A DNA stretch of 64,000 nt, from positions 62,001-126,000 of the forward strand of contig JACMQL010000046.1 of assembly GCA_014377015.1 (NCBI GenBank), given 5' to 3'. Source of the stretch: Actinomycetota bacterium. GTDB taxonomy: Bacteria > Actinomycetota > Actinomycetes > Nanopelagicales > Nanopelagicaceae. A program made the position numbers and the translations under genes. The notes under the pieces are model-generated. The model ran no database searches, was not told the DNA's origin, and saw nothing but the letters and a program-made list of their open reading frames with translations. Shown piece by piece: positions 11,696 through 22,038 of this stretch; position 1 is the first letter of the stretch, and each line of letters opens with the position of its first letter.

Positions 11696-12973
11696 TTGAG
11701 CGTTCGCCGTACCGTTCTTCCTAGCGGTCTGCGTATTGTCACTGAAGAAGTTTCGTCAGTACGCAGTGCCGCGATAGGAATTTGGGTAAATGTAGGTTCG
11801 CGTGATGAAACCCCGGCAGTAGCTGGGGCTTCTCATTTTCTCGAGCATCTCCTCTTCAAAGGCACAAAGACTCGGACTGCTCTCGAGATCTCTTCTTCGA
11901 TTGAGTCAGTCGGTGGTGAAATGAACGCCTTCACGGGCAAGGAGTACACCTGTTTTTATGCTCGAGTGATTGACACCGATCTGCCAATGGCAGTGGAAGT
12001 AATCGCAGACTTGATTACTTCATCAGTTGTGTCTGCATCAGATGTTGATGCAGAGAGGAAAGTAGTTCTAGAAGAGATCGCCATGCGCGATGATGACCCC
12101 AGCGATTTAGTGCATGACCTTTTTTCAGATACCTTTTACGGCGACACTAAGTTGGGCCGAGCGATTCTAGGATCAGTGGAATCTATTAACTCAATGAGCC
12201 GGACGGCCGTCTTCAATTATTACAAACGAAAGTATCTGCCACAAGATTTAGTAGTTGCGGTTGCTGGCAATATCAAGCACAGGACAGTAGTCGCGCTAGT
12301 TGAAAAGGCACTCTCTCGCGATGGATTTTTGGATGTCGTGGGTGAGCCCCAAGTGCGACCGAACACTTTGGTAAAGATGGCCGCCCAGCAATCCGTGGGA
12401 ATTATTGCTCGCAAGACCGAGCAAGCGCATATGTTCTATGGAGTCCCTGGGGTAGCGCGCGGCGATGACCGACGTTTCACAATGGGAATTCTGTCAGCTG
12501 CATTGGGCGGGGGAATGTCTTCGCGACTTTTTCAAGAGATTCGGGAAAAGCGCGGCTTGGCTTATTCGGTGTACGCATACGCTCAGCAATTCGCTGGTTC
12601 GGGAACGCTGGGTTTCTATGCAGGGTGTCATCCATCCAAAGCTGGTGAAGTAGTCGAGATCATAAGAGACGTCCTCAATGATGTGGCGGAGAAAGGCATG
12701 ACGCACGAAGAGATTGCGCGTGCGAAAGGCGCTGTTAGAGGATCCCTCGTTTTGAGCCAAGAAGATTCAGGCTCGCGAATGAGCCACATCGGAAAGAGTG
12801 AGATTGTGTATGGCGAAGTCATGAGTTTTGACGAAATATTAAAGAGAATAGACGGCGTGACCCCTGACGCGGTCCGTAAATTGGCTAGCGAGATTCTTAT
12901 CAAGAGACCTACTCTTGCTTTGGTTGGACCTTACAAAGACTCGAAGAAGTTTGAGAAGATTTTAGGAGTGTAA
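11696..12973 (+). CDS. M16 family zinc metalloprotease (processing peptidase-like)
   Basis: HFLEHLLFKGT (HxxEH) motif; between pnp and dapB; TTG start. Confidence 0.93.
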   Translation: MSVRRTVLPSGLRIVTEEVSSVRSAAIGIWVNVGSRDETPAVAGASHFLEHLLFKGTKTRTALEISSSIESVGGEMNAFTGKEYTCFYARVIDTDLPMAVEVIADLITSSVVSASDVDAERKVVLEEIAMRDDDPSDLVHDLFSDTFYGDTKLGRAILGSVESINSMSRTAVFNYYKRKYLPQDLVVAVAGNIKHRTVVALVEKALSRDGFLDVVGEPQVRPNTLVKMAAQQSVGIIARKTEQAHMFYGVPGVARGDDRRFTMGILSAALGGGMSSRLFQEIREKRGLAYSVYAYAQQFAGSGTLGFYAGCHPSKAGEVVEIIRDVLNDVAEKGMTHEEIARAKGAVRGSLVLSQEDSGSRMSHIGKSEIVYGEVMSFDEILKRIDGVTPDAVRKLASEILIKRPTLALVGPYKDSKKFEKILGV

Positions 12974-13975
<1,002 letters not shown>

Positions 13976-13983
<8 letters not shown>

Positions 13984-15103
13984 TCTCTGAGACCCTTTGC
14001 GAAATTCGATATTTGGCAATGTAGTCTCGATCTAACTCCCACCCAAGTCCAGGGCGATCGGTGAGTTGGATGTGACCGTCATTGAGTTTTGGGCGATTGG
14101 CAATCATGTTGTGCCAGATCGGATCTCGCTTGGGATGGAAATACTCCAAATAAGTACCATGCGGAATCGACGCGAGCAGGTGTGCAGCGACTTGTGGCTC
14201 TTCATGGTGTGCCATATTCACGTCATAGACGGTGGCCATGCCGGCCACTTTTCTCCACTCCGTCGGGCCACCGGACCACGAGGAGTCAAAATTACAGAAA
14301 TCAATTGATCCTGTTTCCATCAGGTCGCGACAGCCGGCTGCCGAAAATTCACTTTGACCCGCGCAGACTGACACTCCTCCGGCAAAGCGAACATCACGCA
14401 TTCCTCGTCGATCGTTTTGCCATTGGCACGGCTCTTCAAACCACAGCAGATTGTCGTCTTGGACCAATTGCGAAAACTTGATTGCCTGAGCAGGGGTGTA
14501 TCCTTGATTTGCATCTACCGCGATTCGGAATTTTTCGCCGCCGACTTTACGCGCTTCCTTAAATCTTTTTGCATCCTCCTCAGGAGACATTCCGCCGATC
14601 TTGAATTTCATTCCCGCAAACTCTTCCTGAAGCAGATATTCAACTTCCTCTTTGATGGTGAGGTCGCTGCCGTAGTATCCGCCGATTGTTATTACTGGGA
14701 CTTTGGAGCGATAGCCTCCCCATAACTTCCACAGCGGCACATTTAGCGCACGTCCAAAGAGGTCCCACAAAGTGACATCTAAAGAGGCACACGCAACTAA
14801 TCCAAGTCGGCGGTCGCGCAAAATATTCCACGTTGCTGGACGAGCTAACTCCCAGCACAACTCGATTGCAGATCCGTCTTGTCCTAGTAGCACCGGAGCA
14901 ATCTCGTCATGAATGATGCCGTCAATCTCGGCCAAACCCGCGTCTTCGTCTCCTGCATAGGCTTCACCGACCAATCCGCTCGCGGTGTGTACCCTGGTAA
15001 CGATTGTTGAGCGGTGGGTCATCTGGTAGTGACTGCCTCGATATGTTCGTTCGAGAGGTACTCGCACCTGCTCAGTTTCGATTCGGGTGATGGTTAGGTC
15101 CAC
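13976..15103 (-). CDS. Enolase superfamily, mandelate racemase/muconate lactonizing enzyme-like (sugar acid dehydratase candidate)
   Basis: MKFKIG (KxK), DANQGY, WFEEP, AGQSE, HHEEPQVAAHL motifs. Confidence 0.9.
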
Positions 15104-15154
15104 GGAGTTCTCCTATGCGCGTCTCGTCTTTTTCCTGGAAATGTGTGACAATTC

Positions 15155-15168
15155 TGGAATCGGTTCCA
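15155..15168. promoter_or_regulatory. Candidate LacI-family operator TGGAATCGGTTCCA
   Basis: Near-perfect inverted repeat TGGAAtCGgTTCCA with central CG in the divergent region between an enolase-family gene and a LacI regulator. Confidence 0.6.
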
Positions 15169-15247
15169 TTTTACGAGATCCCAGGAGGGTGTCAAGGAAA
15201 ATGGTGATTTTTCTCGTTAATCAGGTTAGAAAAAGGGGTCGGACGAA

Positions 15248-16273
15248 GTGAGCAGTGAAAATGAAAACGGCGGTCAAGTCACTATTCGCCACGTGGCGGC
15301 GCGGGCGGGAGTGGCTCTTTCCAGCGTTTCGCGCACGTTGTCCGGCCACCCGGATGTGTCTCCTGCGATGCGGGCAAAAGTAGAAGAGGCGGTTAAAGCC
15401 CTAGGTTACGAACCTGACTTTCTTGCTCAGTCACTGCGAAGTGGGACTACTCGCAACATCGGCTTCATCATCCGCGATATAGCTAATCCACTATTCGCCC
15501 TAGTCGCGCGAGCCTGCGAGCAGGAACTGCGACGAAATGGTTACTCAATGATTCTCATGAATTCCGATGGAAGCGTCGAAACTGAATCTAAAAATCTAAT
15601 GCTTCTTCGTCGTCGTCGCGTGGATGGCGTTATTGCCTCACTCGTCGCGGAAGATTCTCCTTACATTAAGAAAACAATTCTTTCATTGCGGCGTCCGTTG
15701 GTTTTATTGGATCGCGATATGAAGGATTTAAATGCGAGCGCTGTCATCACTGACCATTACACCGGCGTTTTCGAGGCAACTAAACATTTGTTGGACAAGG
15801 GTCACCGCCGAATCGCGTTTGTAACGGGATCTGAAAATGTTTATACGACACGAGATCGGCTGCGCGGGTATCGTGCTGCGTTTACTGCTGCCGGTGAGGA
15901 AGTCTCCGAGAAGTGGATGGCACTTGGTGGATTCGACCCTGAATACGCACTGGTACACACTAGGAATTTTCTGTCGAAGAATCCTCGACCCACTGCGATC
16001 ATCGCGGGTGGTATTGGATCGACAGCCGGTTCTTTACGGGCTCTGAATGAACTTGAAATTGAAATCGGCAAAGATATTGCCTTTGTAGCGCTAGATGAGT
16101 GGCCGCTATTTGATATTTTCCGTCCCAAGATTTCTTCCGTTTATCGCGATGCCCAAGCAATGGGTGTAGAAGCTGCGCATCTTTTACTTGAAATGCTTAA
16201 TGGAAAGAATCCGAGCGAGTCAGTGATCGAGACGAAATTCACTGCGCGAACAAGTTCTGAAGGTGGCTTGTGA
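15248..16273 (+). CDS. LacI family transcriptional regulator
   Basis: TIRHVAARAGVALSSVSRTLSGHPDVSPAMRAKVEEAVKALGYEPDFLAQSLRSG HTH plus periplasmic-binding-like domain. Confidence 0.96.
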   Translation: MSSENENGGQVTIRHVAARAGVALSSVSRTLSGHPDVSPAMRAKVEEAVKALGYEPDFLAQSLRSGTTRNIGFIIRDIANPLFALVARACEQELRRNGYSMILMNSDGSVETESKNLMLLRRRRVDGVIASLVAEDSPYIKKTILSLRRPLVLLDRDMKDLNASAVITDHYTGVFEATKHLLDKGHRRIAFVTGSENVYTTRDRLRGYRAAFTAAGEEVSEKWMALGGFDPEYALVHTRNFLSKNPRPTAIIAGGIGSTAGSLRALNELEIEIGKDIAFVALDEWPLFDIFRPKISSVYRDAQAMGVEAAHLLLEMLNGKNPSESVIETKFTARTSSEGGL

Positions 16274-17525
16274 AATGTCTCTGGTGGCAGATTCGCAAGG
16301 TTCATCACACATTCTTGAGGAGTTAACGGATCTATCGACTCTCGTTAGTACGCCAGAATCCTTGATTCGTTTAAATGTTCTATTAACTGACTACCTGGCG
16401 TGTCTAGTTGGATCAGTTAATTCAGGTCACGAAATGAAGAATGTTCTCGTTGATGAGGGACTCATTGGGAAATGTTCGTGGCTGGCGTTAGCGGTGAATG
16501 GCAATGACCAAGACGATATCGATTGGACCGTTGGAGCACACCCTGGTTCGATAGTTTGGTCGATCGCCGTGGGGCTAAGTATGAAAGACGAAATAAAGAG
16601 AGAGAATTTTATTTTAGCCGCGTTAGCTGGCTACCGAACTTTCGCAACTGTTGCTGGCGTACTTGGTGCTTCGCATAGATCAAAGTGGCACATCACGGCT
16701 ACCGCGGGTGCCTTCGCATCGGCTACCACTTCTGCCGTTCTACTTGGATATTCACCTGACGAGCACCTTCGCGCCCTACATCTGGCGGGTGCAAATATCG
16801 GTGGCACTGTTTTGGCTCCGCGCGATCGAAGCGGGGCTGGTGGTTTCAACCGAGCCGCGGCAGCGGGTCTTGGTTTGACGGCAACCTTGGCAGTGAGGTC
16901 CGGCGCACAACACGTCATCGAACTATGGGATGGACCCTTGGGCGTGCTGGAGTTATTTGACAGTGCAGGTGACTTTTCAAAACGAGATTCTCTTTCGGAC
17001 GGAGTTTCGACAACCTCCTTGCGTCTCTTTCCCGTAACGGGCTTTGCGCAAGCGGCGGTTTTGGCCGCTGCGAATCTTTCGCTACGAAGTATCGGAGAGT
17101 TGCGTCGGTTAGATCTAGGAGTTTCGGGAGGTGCCATCTCCTTTCTCGACGGCACCCGTGGAGGTGACTGGTGGGATGCACGTTCAGCTGTCGCAAGTGC
17201 GTGGGTTTCCAAAGATCCTACGGAACTTCTTCGAACTAAAGATTTTGAGGCACTGCGCCGTTTGGTGCATCTGAGTTCTATCGAAATTCCGATCGGCGGC
17301 GCATCCTTGATAGCCACAACAGATGCAGGCGAAGATCGGGAAGTTATTTCTGCGGCGCCGGGGCGAAATTTCAAGGATCCAGTTGAAGGTCACTGGCGAA
17401 ATGCAAAGTGGCGCCGGCTCGCAGGCAAGAAAGCGGAAGCAGTTAAAGAAATATCGACCAATCTTGTAATGGATAAAAGCGCTGAGCCAATGTGGCGAAG
17501 TCTGCAAGAGATTCTTCACCACTAG
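16263..17525 (+). CDS. MmgE/PrpD family protein
   Basis: HPGSIVWSIAVGLS, ILAALAGYRTFATVAGVLGASHRSKWHITATAGAFASATTSAVLLGYSPDEHLRALHLAGA. Confidence 0.8.
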   Translation: MACEMSLVADSQGSSHILEELTDLSTLVSTPESLIRLNVLLTDYLACLVGSVNSGHEMKNVLVDEGLIGKCSWLALAVNGNDQDDIDWTVGAHPGSIVWSIAVGLSMKDEIKRENFILAALAGYRTFATVAGVLGASHRSKWHITATAGAFASATTSAVLLGYSPDEHLRALHLAGANIGGTVLAPRDRSGAGGFNRAAAAGLGLTATLAVRSGAQHVIELWDGPLGVLELFDSAGDFSKRDSLSDGVSTTSLRLFPVTGFAQAAVLAAANLSLRSIGELRRLDLGVSGGAISFLDGTRGGDWWDARSAVASAWVSKDPTELLRTKDFEALRRLVHLSSIEIPIGGASLIATTDAGEDREVISAAPGRNFKDPVEGHWRNAKWRRLAGKKAEAVKEISTNLVMDKSAEPMWRSLQEILHH

Positions 17526-17545
17526 AGCGAAGGGAATCAATCACA

Positions 17546-18361
17546 ATGTCGCCAGAAAAACTAGGAGTGCCAGGAGTGCCAGGAGTGCCAGCAATGAATA
17601 TGTGGCGAAATGATGCCGGGCTGCAAGGTAAGAGCGTTGTCGTAACTGGAGCCGCAGGTGGAATCGGCAGGGAGGTCGTGAAAGGTTTCGCAGAGGCGGG
17701 TGCGAAAGTCCTACTTGTGGATGTCGCCGGATCACCACTCGAAGAAGTGCTACGCAGTCTGGCCGGGGAGGGGCATGAGATTCATCAGGCAGATCTTTCC
17801 GACCTCTCGACGCATGCTGGAATTTTCGCCAAAGCCCAGGGCATGGCACCCCTCGCGGCGTTCACACATTGCGCTGCCGTTTTACGGCGCCGAAATACAG
17901 TTGATGACGTCACCGAGGAGGATTGGGATCTGCAGATTGATGTCAATCTCAAAGCTACATTTTTTCTCAACCGAAGCGCGCGAGACTCATTCCGCACAGC
18001 TGGCACAAAAGGTTCAATTATAAATTTCTCATCTCAAGGCTGGTGGTCAGGCGGCTACGGCGGCTCAGTGGTGTACGCCGCGAGCAAAGGTGGAGTGGTA
18101 TCGATGACTAAAGGTCTTGCCCGATCTTTCGCACCCGATGGAGTTCGCGTTAATTCCGTATCGCCAGGCGGAGTCGAAACTTCAATGATGCTCGGCGGAA
18201 TGACCGAGGAAGGTTTGAAGTCATTCGTGTCGATGATTCCAATGGGTCGACTTGCTGAACCGCAAGAAATGGTTGGAGCAGTCCTCTTCTTAGCTTCAGA
18301 TGCCGCAAGTTTCGTGACCGGAACGGTGGTTAACGTTTCGGGCGGACAGTTGATGTATTAA
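17546..18361 (+). CDS. SDR family oxidoreductase
   Basis: VVTGAAGGIGREV, YAASKGGVVSMTKGLARSFAPDGVRVNSVSPGGVETSM. Confidence 0.93.
   Translation: MSPEKLGVPGVPGVPAMNMWRNDAGLQGKSVVVTGAAGGIGREVVKGFAEAGAKVLLVDVAGSPLEEVLRSLAGEGHEIHQADLSDLSTHAGIFAKAQGMAPLAAFTHCAAVLRRRNTVDDVTEEDWDLQIDVNLKATFFLNRSARDSFRTAGTKGSIINFSSQGWWSGGYGGSVVYAASKGGVVSMTKGLARSFAPDGVRVNSVSPGGVETSMMLGGMTEEGLKSFVSMIPMGRLAEPQEMVGAVLFLASDAASFVTGTVVNVSGGQLMY
17563..17590 (+). repeat. 9-bp tandem repeat (AGGAGTGCC)x3 at the 5' end of the SDR gene (encodes GVPGVPGVP)
   Basis: aggagtgccaggagtgccaggagtgcca read directly. Confidence 0.95.
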
Positions 18362-18379
18362 GTAGGTTCTTTAGAGAAA

Positions 18380-19429
18380 CTACCGTGATTCGAGTTTGCC
18401 AGATGCGGCGCTTCGATAGGCAACGTCAAGGGCTTCGACTGTGCGGGCGCCCAGTTCTCCCGGAGATTCATTAGTGAATTCCTCGCCGCGACCTGCACTT
18501 ACAATCGCATCGATGGGCCCGATGCAGTCGTAGAGTCCCGCATCATCAAGCAAGTCCAAGCGCGTCTCTTTGCCATCAATGTGGTGCCAGACGGCAGCTC
18601 TTTCTAGATCTACAAGAATCTGCCCACGATCACCAATTGCGCGCATTTCAACTGCATGCATTTTTTTATGCGCACTTAGGTGCGCGGAGCCACCAGAAAG
18701 TGTTCCGATCGCTCCACCTTCGAAACGATAAGCGATTGCATCATGCATTTCTACCGGAGCATTCATGGGTGCTGACATCAGCGCGAAACCTGATTCAACT
18801 CGAGCTCCGGTAAGCCAGAGCGAAAGACCCAATGCGTGCGTCAATTGTGCTTGTCCGTACCCGCCTCCGGAGAGTGTCGGATCCGTCCACGTCCGTGATT
18901 CAGGAAGTGCATCTGGGGATGCATCGGGGTAGGAGCCCGTGTTGGAAAGCAGCTCACGAGTTTGTGAGGACATGTGAATACTTATATGTTCCAGCGTGCC
19001 AATTCCGTATTCATTCATAAGGCGCTTTGCACCAGTAACCATGTCGAAATAGTTCCAGCCAAAGGAAATCACTAAGTGCTTCTTGAGTTGATTGGCGGTC
19101 TCGACCAAATCCCATGCATCTTGCGGCAACACGGTCATCGGCTTCTCGCACATTACATGAGCACCAGCCTCGAGCGCGGCTTTGGAATGTTCGTAATGAA
19201 ATCCACTTGGACTACCAACTATGCAGACGTCGAGACCTTCGTTGAGGATGTCACGAAAGTCCTCAGAGGCAACCTTAAATCCGTACTGGTCTTTGATTTT
19301 CTGCAAGATCTCGGGACCCTTACGGGAAACTCCAACAAACTCCACATCACTGTGTCTTGCCAAATTAGGAAGATGTGAGGCTAGCGCCCAACTTCCCGCT
19401 CCGATCACACCTACACGTATCTTTGCCAT
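18380..19429 (-). CDS. Gfo/Idh/MocA family oxidoreductase
   Basis: RVGVIGAGSWALASHLPNL, VCIVGSPSGFHYEHSKAALEAGAHVMCEKPM. Confidence 0.93.
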   Translation of the reverse strand: MAKIRVGVIGAGSWALASHLPNLARHSDVEFVGVSRKGPEILQKIKDQYGFKVASEDFRDILNEGLDVCIVGSPSGFHYEHSKAALEAGAHVMCEKPMTVLPQDAWDLVETANQLKKHLVISFGWNYFDMVTGAKRLMNEYGIGTLEHISIHMSSQTRELLSNTGSYPDASPDALPESRTWTDPTLSGGGYGQAQLTHALGLSLWLTGARVESGFALMSAPMNAPVEMHDAIAYRFEGGAIGTLSGGSAHLSAHKKMHAVEMRAIGDRGQILVDLERAAVWHHIDGKETRLDLLDDAGLYDCIGPIDAIVSAGRGEEFTNESPGELGARTVEALDVAYRSAASGKLESR

Positions 19430-19538
19430 TTTCCGAAACTAGGCAAGCGCGGAAGCTTTGTCAAGGAAGTGAGACCAAAAATGAAATTTGAGGCGATAAA
19501 AAGATGACGATCTAATATTGTTCTCTTATAGATGTCAT

Positions 19539-19553
19539 ATTGAACATTTCAAT
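19539..19553. promoter_or_regulatory. Inverted repeat ATTGAA-CAT-TTCAAT in divergent promoter region
   Basis: Perfect 6-bp arms with 3-nt spacer, between the Gfo/Idh (-) and mutarotase-like (+) genes. Confidence 0.35.
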
Positions 19554-19561
19554 TTAGAGAA

Positions 19562-19888
19562 ATGAGGATTGTTATGGAGAGAGTTTGCTTTACTTTTGAG
19601 ATTTATGAAGGAATGGAAGCCGAATATCAGAAACGCCATGACGAGATTTGGCCAGAGATGGTTCGAGATATAGAAGCGGCCGGCTTTACGAACTACAGCC
19701 TTTTCAGGAGAGGCACTCAAGTGGTCGGATATTTCGAAGCTGTACCAGACGCAAAAACTGCAAATGCAAAAGTCGCGAACAGCGAAGTAAATACAAAATG
19801 GGCGGAGTGGTTCAAAGAAGTCATAGTGAACCTCACGGATAACCAAGGGGACTTGATGGTGATGAAAGAAGTCTGGCACCTTGATTAG
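19562..19888 (+). CDS. L-rhamnose mutarotase family protein
   Basis: RVCFTFEIYEGMEAEYQKRHDEIWPEMVRDIEAAGFTNYSLFRRGTQVVGYFE; alternative start at 19574. Confidence 0.9.
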   Translation: MRIVMERVCFTFEIYEGMEAEYQKRHDEIWPEMVRDIEAAGFTNYSLFRRGTQVVGYFEAVPDAKTANAKVANSEVNTKWAEWFKEVIVNLTDNQGDLMVMKEVWHLD

Positions 19889-20769
19889 AAGTTATAAAGC
19901 CGCGCTGCGTTGAGGTTACAGATCTTTTGTTGTTCCGCTTGCGAGAGTGATGAGATAAATTCGCGGTAGATGTCCATGATTACATCGTAAGAACTGTAGA
20001 GCCTGTCCACTGGCCAATTCGAACCCAGAACGCAACGGTCAGCGCCAAAGGCATCAAGACACACTTCAATCCACTTGCGCAATGACTCTCTTGTAAATCG
20101 CTGATCTGTCATCGCTACACCCGATATTTTCATAGTCACGTTGGGGGCTTGCGCAAGGACTCGTACGGCCCGTTCCCAATTTGCAAAGTATTCGTCATCG
20201 CGCCGGCGCGGAAAGCCAATATGTTCGAGGACTATTTTTAAATTCGGTTGTCTACGTGCAAGTTCGAGGGCGGCGGGCATATTCATCCACTCACAATCAA
20301 GATCAAACACCAAGGAGTTTTTTGTCAGAAATTGCAGCGATTCTTCATAGGTACTATCAACGTTTCCCGATGCCAGCATAGGTTCAGCACCAAAGTCACG
20401 GATGCCCACGAAATTTGGAGATTCGCAATGTTGCTGTAATTCTTCTAGCGCCTGATTCGATCCAAGGGATGCATTAGCGATTATCTTCATTGGCACCGGT
20501 CCACTCAGGGACATTTCCTGCAGCCATCTGGTTTCCGTGACGTGATTTGGTGAGCCGATTGCAGCTTGAATATGGACGAAGCCAGAAATATCGGCAAAGC
20601 GCGCCTCGGACCACAGATCATCAAGGATGTAGCGTTGCGATTTCATTGCATCAATGTTGCCAAGAATTGGGTGGGTCACTTCCGGAAGAAGCCAGTCCCA
20701 TTTCAGTTCCAGGTGTTTAAAATCCCATAGATGAATGTGCGTATCAATGATTTGTATACGGGAAGTCAT
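19885..20769 (-). CDS. Amidohydrolase-2 family (COG3618-like, sugar lactonase candidate)
   Basis: IIDTHIHLWDF, DFGAEPMLASG, LEHIGFPRRRD, MKISGVA, VLGSNWPVDRLYSSYDVIMD. Confidence 0.88.
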   Translation of the reverse strand: MTSRIQIIDTHIHLWDFKHLELKWDWLLPEVTHPILGNIDAMKSQRYILDDLWSEARFADISGFVHIQAAIGSPNHVTETRWLQEMSLSGPVPMKIIANASLGSNQALEELQQHCESPNFVGIRDFGAEPMLASGNVDSTYEESLQFLTKNSLVFDLDCEWMNMPAALELARRQPNLKIVLEHIGFPRRRDDEYFANWERAVRVLAQAPNVTMKISGVAMTDQRFTRESLRKWIEVCLDAFGADRCVLGSNWPVDRLYSSYDVIMDIYREFISSLSQAEQQKICNLNAARLYNF

Positions 20770-21926
20770 TTCTCAATTCTATTCTTGAGGTGTGGTTCGA
20801 GGTGTGGCGCAGGCTTGCGAATCGGCGGGCGCACTCCGTCAAATCGAAGCGGCAGTCCTGGTAAACGAACGACGGGTGTCGTTGAGTCGGGATAAGGAAG
20901 TAACGCCTGAATTGCACTAGCTTGCACATCAGAATGAAGGTCCTCTGGCAGGGCGAGTCGGTCAGCGGGTACGCCACCGGTGCCGAGAATGCGAGCCCAA
21001 TTAACTGCGGTGTCTACTGCGAGAGCTTCTTCAATTTCTCCGACTAGAACATGATTATTAGCCACTCGATCAGAATTTGTGAGGAAACGCGGATCCGCAA
21101 TCAGATCCTCTCTACCAAGTAGTCTGCATAATTTCGCATAGATGTTGTCATTTCCGACGCCAATACAAAGCGTTCCTTCTTGAGTGGGAAAGAGGCCGTA
21201 CGGAGCAAAAGTCGGATGTCCACTGCCGGATCGGACCGAAGATTTCCCATGAATCTGCTGGGCCGAAACGTGGTAACTCACGAAGAGCGCACCGGTTTCA
21301 AAAAGCGACGTTTCAACGACCGAGCCCAGACCGGTTGCATTGCGTTTCACGAGCGCTGCCAGGACTCCGATCGCGAGCCACATTCCACTTCCGATATCCA
21401 AGACTGAAACGCCAGTGCGTACAGGAGGTCCGTCGGATTCTCCTGTTATATGCATAATTCCTGTGCGAGCTTGGATCGTCGCGTCGTACCCTGGGGTGTC
21501 AGCATTAGGACCGACGCCGCCATAGGATGAAAGATTTCCAAAAATTAATGTGGGACGCGTTTTCATGAGCGCCTCCGCCGTGAGATTAAGCGCCTCCAGT
21601 CGGGCTTGTAAAAAATTAGTTAAGAAGATGTCGCATTCGTCTAACATCTTTTCCAAGGTAGCTCGATCGATAGGAGACTTTAAATCGATTGACTGCGATG
21701 TCTTATTGCGGTTAACCACGTGAAAATATGCCGAGCGGTCTCCGTCAATTGGTGCCATGGCGCGCGTCGGATCACCTTCGGGAGTTTCAATTTTGATTAC
21801 TTCGGCACCTAGATCAGCAAGAATTGCACCACTGAAAGGTCCCGCGATATTCGATGTTGCATCCAGTACGCGAATGCCAGCGAGAGGAAGTCCCAACGCA
21901 ATGGCGTCTTCGTATGTGGACGTCAT
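20766..21926 (-). CDS. CaiB/BaiF (class III) CoA-transferase family protein
   Basis: GIRVLDATSNIAGPFSGAILADLGAEVIKIETPEGDPTRAM, VNRNKTSQSIDLKSP; ATGA overlap with the downstream amidohydrolase. Confidence 0.92.
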   Translation of the reverse strand: MTSTYEDAIALGLPLAGIRVLDATSNIAGPFSGAILADLGAEVIKIETPEGDPTRAMAPIDGDRSAYFHVVNRNKTSQSIDLKSPIDRATLEKMLDECDIFLTNFLQARLEALNLTAEALMKTRPTLIFGNLSSYGGVGPNADTPGYDATIQARTGIMHITGESDGPPVRTGVSVLDIGSGMWLAIGVLAALVKRNATGLGSVVETSLFETGALFVSYHVSAQQIHGKSSVRSGSGHPTFAPYGLFPTQEGTLCIGVGNDNIYAKLCRLLGREDLIADPRFLTNSDRVANNHVLVGEIEEALAVDTAVNWARILGTGGVPADRLALPEDLHSDVQASAIQALLPYPDSTTPVVRLPGLPLRFDGVRPPIRKPAPHLEPHLKNRIEK

Positions 21927-21969
21927 AAATAAATCCTTGACTTACATGCGATCACCCGCATATCCTAGC

Positions 21970-21977
21970 AAACGTTT
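21970..21977. promoter_or_regulatory. Candidate operator half-palindrome AAACGTTT (context AGCAAACGTTTCCA) in divergent region
   Basis: 8-bp perfect palindrome with central CG between the CoA-transferase (-) and E1beta (+) genes. Confidence 0.3.
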
Positions 21978-22038
21978 CCAGCCCGGGATTTCTGCGCGAT
22001 ATCCTCTGCGGCAGTTGATTCGAGAGAAGGAATAGAAG

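Noticed and set aside
16631-17374. 247-aa minus-strand ORF
   Set aside because: Antisense to the MmgE/PrpD gene; composition rich in Arg/Ser/Pro without recognisable motifs.
18362-18383. Imperfect hairpin GTAGGTTCTTTAGAGAAACTAC between convergent SDR and Gfo/Idh genes
   Set aside because: Possible bidirectional terminator but short, mismatched and without a T-run; not strong enough to call.
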